In this document: positions 56,837 through 64,000 of the stretch, one piece after another | Layout: each line of letters begins with the position of its first letter | Position numbering within the stretch: position 1 is the first letter of the stretch | Translations under genes and position numbers: made by a program | Assembly: GCA_037783415.1 (NCBI GenBank) | Contig: JAZGTN010000015.1 | Span: 2,480,001 to 2,544,000 of the forward strand | Length of the DNA stretch: 64,000 nt | Direction of reading: 5' to 3' | Origin: Leptasterias polaris | Taxonomy: Eukaryota; Echinodermata; Asteroidea; Forcipulatida; Asteriidae | Notes under the pieces: model-generated | Databases searched by the model: none | Seen by the model: the letters and a program-made list of their open reading frames with translations, nothing else | Told to the model about the DNA's origin: nothing

Positions 56837-59800
56837 TTAATAGCCAGGGTACGGTCTGGATAGTTTAACTGTGGTATTTGGCAGTGCGTTTTCTATGTAG
56901 TATTTCAAAAGATCGTTCATTTCAGGGAAGACAGGATCCGTGTTCAGTGAGAAGGTTGAAACCTGTGCAGGGGTAGGGTAAAAAAAGACCATTAAATTAC
57001 GCGGCCAACATTGGTTACTGTCAAAGACCAGTACCCGCTCTTTCATGCAACCCAAAATATACATGAAATAACGAATCTATCAAAGTTTAAGCTCAACCAG
57101 TCATCGCGGAGTCACAAGAAAAATACTCAAAAACACCATTGTATGTTTTCACTGTTTAAACATCTGGTTTTGAACTCGCAAGATCAAAACTGTTCCTCTC
57201 ATTTCATTGGAAGTTTTCCACCATGATCATCTTTTGTAGGTTATTTGCAAATCTGTAAACATTTTTATTTTCAATCTCACTAATGTTATGCACAGCCTTT
57301 AAAATAAAAAATCGAACTTAACAATTGAGATGTGTGGAGATGAAATCTTGACAAGAGATATTTTTCACCGTTTCAATTTAAGGTTATGAAAAAGTCCAGC
57401 AAGTAGTTCACGCCCTTTAGGAGGAACTCAAGTCATAAGGTAAGAACTGAAATCCTCATTCAAACACTGCCTCTTGTACAAGTGGGAGAAGTGTTCGCTC
57501 TGAGAAGAGCCGGTGTTGTCTCAACGTTTCAGACACTATACTCTACCCATCTTCTACTGATGACGAGCAGAGTATACTGTTTGAAACGTTCAGACCACAC
57601 CGACTCAAACACTTCTCCCAAAAGAGTTTTATATCTAGTTGTACCCGCAAGTTTACTACTATAGTTTTTTTTAATGATCCACACTTACAAAATGTAGGAC
57701 TAGTAAATTTAAAAACAGTGCATTTGTTTACCTCATCGCCGAAAACTTTGTAATGTTTGCATGAATTGAGATGCTTGTGGTAAGCCATCAGCACCTAGGA
57801 GTAAGAGGAAAGGGAGTGATTGGTTTAGCATCAAAGCAACTATTAATTTATTATGTTGATGAAAACCAAACACTGTATTGAGAATTCGGAAGAAAAATAA
57901 TTGGTATTGATTTTGACAAATCACAGGCCTGGAAAAGATTTCAACAAACTTTATGCCATATCTGTTGATGACTGTACTTGTAGGCACAATAACAATTGCT
58001 TATCACTGGGCCAGGCATACCAATCTTATCCAAGTCCACGCAATTTGGTGTCAAGTGACAATAGAGTGGAGGACTGAGGACTGTATGCCAAAATAACGAT
58101 TGCATATCACTGGGCCAGGCATACTAATCTTTTGTAAGTCCATACATAATATGGTGGTGTTGGGTGACCATAGAGTAGAAGATAGTGGAGGATTGAGGTT
58201 TCTTGTGGTCCAGTTTGTGTTGAGTGACCATTGAGTGGAGGAATTGATGTTGCTTGTGGTCAAGTTGGTGTTGGGTGACCATAGAGTGGAGGATTGTGAA
58301 GGAGTGAAGCCATTTGTGGGCAAGTGGGCCTATGAAGTAAGGTTAAAACACATTTGGAGTCCACATCGACTGACTACTAACCACTCTCTCTGAGAACCAA
58401 AAACCTTGTCTTCAAATAAAAGTCCTACCTTTCCCTGACCAGAGCTTAACCGAAGTAGATACATGCCATCCTCACTGTACTGATGTAGCAACCTGTAATT
58501 AAAGAACACAAAGGAAAAAATTGGAGCACCACACCATGAGAGAGGAAGTGGGCTCTGTGGGCTGGTGTCGAGAGTTGATTATGAGGAACAGGTACACCTG
58601 TTGGTTTTGCAAGAAAGTCAAAACATTCTCGAGCTGTTGCGGCCGAGCAGTCCGGGGCACCGAACTCAAGCTCATCAGGGTTCAACTTCATAGAGCTGCT
58701 TGAGCAGAAAATCTTCTGCTAAGTAAATTTCAGCAGGATACTAGTCAAACATGGTACATGTGAAGTGGTATTTTACTAATACTTGTCTGTCTGCCTAGTA
58801 CTTCTTGCTTTTCACTCCTAGCAACTGTTCCATTTTCCTGCTTCTGATGCCCTAATATACTTGTGTTGTGTTGCCATTTAGCCTTAGAGAAAGACTCTGC
58901 TAGGGTCAAAACGTGAGGCCACTGTGCTCAGTGCACCCTTGTTTTAGGTTTTCCTTGGGTTTTTGAGCTACAGTGATTCAGACAGTGCACCCTTGATTTA
59001 GGTTTTCATTAGACTTTTGAGCTACAGTGATTCAGAGGCACCTCGTCACCTCGTCACCTCGTGCCCTTTGTGCCAAAGTCATGTCATTGTTAATAATAAC
59101 CTTGTTGGTATTTTATCTTTGATATTTTTGTATATAATTATACCAGGGCCCCAAATAATAAGCTGTGCTGGATGGGTCACCCTCGATAAAAAAAAAATCA
59201 ATAAAATAAACATTTGCTGTATTTCAGATATTTTAAAGATAATTTTGGAAGTCATTTAATTTAGTTACTGTAATTGTCCCTTCGGCCGTTGAGAGCACTT
59301 TTACCACAAGAGGGAGAAGGATGTGCAAGGTCTAAATCACTTACCCTTCAGCTTGTTTCTTGTCTTGTGAGTTGAAGAACGCTGAAGACGGAAGGAGGTC
59401 TCTGGGTCCAGGTTTTGGCTAAATAAATAAAAAATAAATTAAAAAATCTTCATTTACCGAGAAAAAATTTACAAGTTGATGGGGGGGAAAAAGCATTGAA
59501 ACCCTGATTGTTTTCTACAATAAGCTCATCATGTAAGGTGCGAGACTGCATTTTTCATACACATGGCTGTGTATCCAGGTTAGAATGAATGTAGGGTTCG
59601 AATCCCAAAAGAAGGGGGGGGGGGCTAGGCTGGAGCCCCTCTGCTCAGAACCCTTGCCCCCCCCCCCCCCCAAATGAGATTTTGAAAAATGCACAAATAA
59701 AATTCAATACAGCAGCCCCCCCCAAAAAAAAAAATAATGAAAATGTCTACTAACACCAATGCGATTATATACGAAGCCCCAAGCAAAGCATGAGTGTGAT

Positions 59801-62800
59801 TGGCTTTTACAATTATGGGAACATAACTCAGTCAAAGTTCAAGTAAAAAAAAAAGACATTTTTCAATTTATTTATCAATTCTGGTTGTGAAGCCAAGGAC
59901 TCTCAGAAAAGTGAATTAAATCACTATACTAGCCAAGAACCCCATAGAGAGAAGACAAGGAAGGAAGCTTCAGTTTTAAATGTGGGAGGAAAAAAACCGG
60001 AGAACTATTCCAGGGAAAACCCAGTCCACGTAGGGCCCCCGGCATGATTTGACCTGAGTTCCTAGAGCTGGAAGGCGAGAAAAGATACCACTACCAAACC
60101 CGACCACCCTTGAGAGTAGTTGAAAAAAAAAGTAGTTGTTATCAACCCAACCATACCTTAGGCTTCACCCCAGGCTTGGGCTTTATACCCGGCTTCGGTT
60201 TAATGGGAACAGTCGGCTTCAATGCACTCCTTGTGTCCTGAAATGAAGACCAATTTCAAAAATTCAATTTTAATGCAAAGAAATTTCTTATATAATACAT
60301 GTCTTTGATCTAAAAGTAAAGTTTATAAACATTTCTCTTAATTTATTTGGTGTATATTTTGCAAAGGACATAAGTAACATATTGTCGGTTCAGGACTGTA
60401 AAGGCTGTTAGTGCAGTTTGTATGGATTTAATAAATTTGAAAAAACCAAGAGCAGAATTTTCTGCATTGACGAGGGTTATTATAACTACGTAATCCCAAG
60501 GATGCTTACACGTGTGACGTTGTCCACCTGTGGTTGAACTCAGACCTCAGCAGAGGGGAACATGGGAGTTTGTCTGCATACCTCAATAATCAACAGGGCT
60601 TTTAAACTCACCTGAATTTCATTTGGTTTAAGTGGCACTTCTTGGAATTGCTTTTTTCTGAAGCTGTTGCCATCTGGTCCTTGCCTGTCATAGAAGCAAA
60701 TATACATTTTTGTAATTGTATGTAACACAGTCACTACTAATGCCGTACTCATCCCCACTCCAACTCATTTGGGGTTCAGGTATTTATAGGTCACCTTTTG
60801 CACCAAAGTATCCCACCTCTGCCACCAAGTAATCTATCCTTGCCACCAATACTCTCATTTTTCACTTCCGCAACCAATGATCCCGGCCCTACTCTATCAA
60901 GCTCACCTTGTCTCACTGACAGGCAATGGTGGTGGGTCTAATCTTGTATGAGGTACATGTACTGGTTTCGCTTGTATTGCTGGTCTTGCAAGAGGGCTGG
61001 TATTACCCCTCATGGGCTCCTCTCTCTGAAAACCGTGTCGACTTCGTAACATCTGAGCTTGCTGTAAGTCGACTTCCTGTGGCTGAATATAGTCTTCACT
61101 ATCAGTGGATGCTGCGGATTCTGTTGATGCAAACACGGAGAGGTATTCTTGAATTCCAAGGGGATTTCTTTACTTGGTAAAGAATACTTCTAAAAACTTT
61201 TCGGTTAACAAAGTGGATGTCAAGACATGGGCAGTGGAGGCAATCTGAACATATCAAAAATGCTTTGCAGTTTCACTCTCTGCATTTACTTGCAGGCATG
61301 CAACTTTTCCTCTTTTCCGCTGATTTCCTCTTTTTTATTCTCAGTTTTACTGTACAAAATCATTGAAATTTTCTAATTTCCTCTTTTTTGGTGAAGTTAC
61401 AGTTGCATGCCTGTAAAAGGAAGAATTAAATGCTCTCTTTGTATCATGCCATGCAAACAAGCACCAAACAAATCATAATATGAGATTGTATTTTATCTTT
61501 CTCATTTTGCTTCTCATAACCATAAACATTCTCTCAAAAAAACCCAATAACAAACTTTTCAACCAAATTAATAACTATGTATTCGAATGCAATATTCATT
61601 TGAAAGGGATGAAATTTGAGGAGTGTGACATTTCTTGAAAAATAGCTCGCGGATATGGGTTCCCCCTTATTCTAGACCTGGAACCTCTCAGATGTTACAA
61701 TTAAGGAGGTTTACAGACTCTGTGCATCACCAGAAATACAAAACTACAGGTTCGGACACAATGTAGATAGTTTCTTTCTCACATTGTGACTGCTTTGCTT
61801 CTTCCAAGAAAATTTAAAGGCTTAAAAGGAGATTTTGAGAAAATCCTGAAACCGAGAAAAAAAACCTGAGAAATACAGGCTTGATTTGATAAATTTGAAA
61901 ACTATGTTTATTACAACCATTCATTGAGCTTTATGAACCAAATAGTTTGTTGCTGCTGTCAGTTACTGAATATCCCGGGCCTTGAACTATGACCCCTGAC
62001 CTTGGACATTCACTTCAAATGCCATGCGTTTAGAGGGATGCAAACACCACTCACGCTGAAACATCAAGAAAGGCGGCTCGGGTAACTTTGGCCTACTACC
62101 AGGCGAGGCCGGGGCGCTACTTCTGTGATGAATTTTGGGGTTTTTGATGAAACTTAAGTATTTGTCCCGCATTTGGGAAGGAGGAGTCGGGTCGGACTGT
62201 GTTCTTGGACCTAGGGCTAAAGGGGATGGGGGTAACATGGCAGATTTTAATCAAAAATGGTCTGTCAAAATATTTTAAGTTTTGGCTTACGTATTTTTTT
62301 CAAAACTGTGGGGCATTCTCTGGACCCAAATTTAACAAATTTAGCCAAAGCACGCTGAGTTAACACAAGGTCCTCAGAAAGTTTTTTACTCGGTGTTTGT
62401 TTGTTTTTAAAAACTCTACTGTGAATCTTGAGCATTTCAAATTGTGTTATTTATGGGTTTTTTAAAATTTTATTTATCTTAAATAAACAAATTAAGTAAA
62501 TAGTTAACAAATAAATAATATTTTGTTATTGCATGTTGGTTGCAATTCACTTGTATCGGCCAAAACGCTAACTTGTACTTCCAACTCAAACTCGTTGGCA
62601 GAGATTTATGAGCTGATTATTAAGTTTATTCTTACGCCGTCAATTCTTTCTAGAAGAGAGACCCTATGTTTGATAGCATATGTACAGGGCTCTCCCCAGG
62701 TTGTTTCAAAACCGTGAGGTATTCTTGAATCAGATTTTGAAGTTTTGTCGAAGCACACTGAAATGAAACGAGGTCCTCAGAATGTTTTTTCCCGCAATTT

Positions 62801-64000
62801 GCGCGTATCGGCCCAGTACGCTATGGGGAAAACCCTGATGTTGTCATGTGACCTACCTCTTCGGGGCAGTTCTGGTCTTGGCGGAATGATCGGTAGTGGG
62901 CCTCTGTTCATGCTGATGTCTGTGAAAACTAACAGTAAATAGTTCAATAGAATTGAAAGATCCAAAATATAACTCACCCCAAAAGAATCATCGGTAAACC
63001 TACAAAAGTCCAATCCTCTGGTCTAATGCAACTTGTTAAACTGATAGTCTTTGCAATGGGACCATTTTTCGCCTCGTGAAATGAAACAGTCCAGATTTTA
63101 CCCCGTGATTATATTCTGCTATATGCATCTGATATTTGTATAATAAACCACAAGGGAAACTGACCGGGTAAATTTGTTAATTAATTTTTGAGTTGATCAA
63201 AGAAAAATTGACTAGTGCAAGTGTCAATAACAGGATGAATAAAAAACGATGAAGAAATGTTCAGTTTTAGATGTGAGAGGGAAAATCCGCTCATTATTGT
63301 AGGGATTGAAAACGCAATCTATCTAAGGCGGGATTTGAACTTTGGTCCACAGGAGGTGAAGGGCAGGGGGAGAAACCAATGTGCCAGCCTGGTCCCCCCT
63401 AGATCTTCACAGACCTATCCAATTAACGCAAGGGTTTGGTCTGAGGCGGGATCCGAACCTGGGTCCTTTAGAGGTGAAAGCCAAGGAAAGAAATCACTAA
63501 GCAAACCTGATCCCCCAAGATCTGAGCAGACCTATCCAGTTCATTCCTGATTCTCCTTAGGTTTTGCTGACCTGAACTAAACTGATTCAAGTTTAGTATC
63601 AGATCGAGATGGTAAAAACCAACCACGAGGAATTATTTTTGCACAACAAAATCCTCCCAAGGAGAGGGTTCTTAAAATGGCTCAGAAATGTCTAATAAGA
63701 AAAAACTCATAACAAACTCAGCTTTTTGTGAAATTCGTTAGATTGGTGTGTCAGACGGATACGAGTGAAACTTGTTTGTGAGCCTGAAAAAATGTTAACG
63801 GGGGGAAAAAAAGAAGTGAACTTTTCTCACAATATTCTTTTCGTGGTGGTATCGGTAGATTTCGTGATATCATCGACGCGGTGGCGTTTGGAGGTAAGTA
63901 TTGCTCTTCGCTTGATTCTAGCGGCTCCTCGATATCCTCGTATATTCCTGGCTCGAAGCTGGCGCAGCTTGGGCTTATCCCCCTATCCTCGAGGAACTTT
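56837..64000 (-). CDS. SH2-domain adaptor, SLP-76/BLNK-like, 5' incomplete
   Basis: Ten minus-strand exons join in phase: 63999-63831, 62919-62857, 62216-62055, 61120-60907, 60684-60612, 60237-60157, 59418-59345, 58492-58429, 57794-57732 and 56962-56837 (363 codons with stop). The order is tyrosine motifs (GIYEDIEEP, EQYLPP), SH3-ligand-like PLPIIPPRPELPRR, a second tyrosine motif (SEDYIQPQE), a KPKPGIKPKPGVKPK proline/lysine run, and a C-terminal SH2 domain. The SH2 reads FFNSQDKKQAEGLL, YLLR (FLVR position, Arg kept), CKHYKVF, then MNDLLKYYIENAL, ending the protein with PYPGY. Tyr motifs, Pro-rich centre and terminal SH2 are the plan of LCP2, BLNK and CLNK, which link ITAM receptor kinases to PLC-gamma, VAV and GRB2-type proteins. 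Any SAM or helical N-terminus lies beyond the window. The SH2 call is firm; the subfamily is inference. Confidence 0.8.
57482..57626. repeat. Foldback repeat copy in the last intron of the SH2 gene
   Basis: Left arm gggagaagtgtt ... cggtgttgtctcaacgtttc ... tatactct pairs with agagtata ... gaaacgttcagaccacaccg ... aacacttctccc, with an 11-base unmatched segment. It is the same family as 19018-19224 and 5134-5250. Confidence 0.75.
57988..58290. repeat. Local duplication and 50-60 bp tandem repeats
   Basis: The block tatcactgggccaggcata occurs twice (58001 and 58098). The words tgaccatagagtggaggatt and tcttgtggt then repeat about three to four times to 58290. It lies in an intron of the SH2 gene. 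Confidence 0.7.
58682..58950 (+). repeat. MITE fragment followed by the GAAACGT motif module
   Basis: tttcatagagctgcttgagc begins a copy of the AGCTGCTTAAGCA family with agcaggatactagtc. At 58876-58925 follows ttagagaaagactctgctag and gtcaaaacgtgaggccac, the dispersed motif seen at 36175. Confidence 0.5.
59580..59725. repeat. Homopolymer G/C runs
   Basis: G-rich and C-rich runs of 9-14 bases (near 59616 and 59657) flank ordinary sequence. They could form G-quadruplex or be assembly-sensitive; they lie in an intron of the SH2 gene. Confidence 0.5.
59935..60118 (-). repeat. SINE-like repeat
   Basis: The phrases ttaaatgtgggaggaaaaaa, ccagggaaaacccagtccac, ggcatgatttgacctgagtt and agataccactaccaaacccg resemble a widespread tRNA-related repeat in reverse orientation (B-box-like text near 60040-60060). 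The feature borders are approximate. Confidence 0.45.
61121..62054. other. Intron of the SH2 gene, nothing recognised
   Basis: Contains ordinary AT-rich sequence with a local cctcttttccgctgatttcc and cctcttttttattctc repetition near 61310-61395. No repeat family or RNA gene identified. Confidence 0.35.
63140..63550 (-). repeat. SINE cluster with two tandem tRNA-like segments
   Basis: It begins with ataaaccacaagggaaactg (the family also found at 29898). Two units about 120 bases apart then share ggcgggat(tt/cc)gaac, aggtgaa and gacctatcca. In reverse the first reads like a B box (GGTTCGGATCCCGC). It lies in the first visible intron of the SH2 gene. Confidence 0.55.

Overview
This is eukaryotic genomic DNA. 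Coding blocks are short, bounded by GT-AG splice sites and separated by large AT-rich introns, and interspersed repeats cover much of the rest. A SOX30-type HMG-box gene, an SH2 adaptor of SLP-76/BLNK type, small secreted C-type lectin/apple proteins and several repeat families that I associate with sea stars suggest an invertebrate deuterostome, most likely an echinoderm (asteroid). The taxon is inference, because no rRNA or mitochondrial marker is present.

Layout. (1) 1-4281, minus strand: 3' incomplete gene (six coding exons, 366 codons in phase) of unknown family, with a BH3-like motif in the last visible exon. (2) 6357-11155, minus: complete seven-exon SOX30-like gene (848 aa), with a CpG-rich stretch upstream of its start. 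(3) 12300-15050: intronless C-type lectin/apple gene with a TATA box; its 5' flank is duplicated just upstream. (4) 16515-27584, plus: two-exon gene for a disordered Ser/Pro/Arg-rich protein, with a 9.7-kb intron full of repeats. (5) 27600-34600: repeat-rich, including a TTAA-flanked piggyBac-like element and several foldback elements. (6) 34638-36037, plus: second two-exon disordered-protein gene of the same plan as (4). (7) 39283-40311, plus: single-exon gene for a disordered basic protein. (8) 42700-46319: a damaged non-LTR retrotransposon. (9) 47801-48541, minus: lectin/apple pseudogene with two in-frame TAG codons. (10) 50202-51026, minus: single-exon gene with a KVTF (PP1 docking type) motif. 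(11) 56837-64000, minus: ten 3' exons of an SH2 adaptor; its 5' part lies beyond the window.

There is no operon-like organisation. The most informative points are three spliced minus-strand genes rebuilt by splice phase (unknown BH3-like gene, SOX30-like gene, SH2 adaptor), a possible family of disordered proteins with acidic tails ending in R-V-x-x-W-L-x-G, and repeat families that recur across the window: foldback elements, TA-flanked MITEs carrying CRE and YY1-like sites, and tRNA-derived SINEs.
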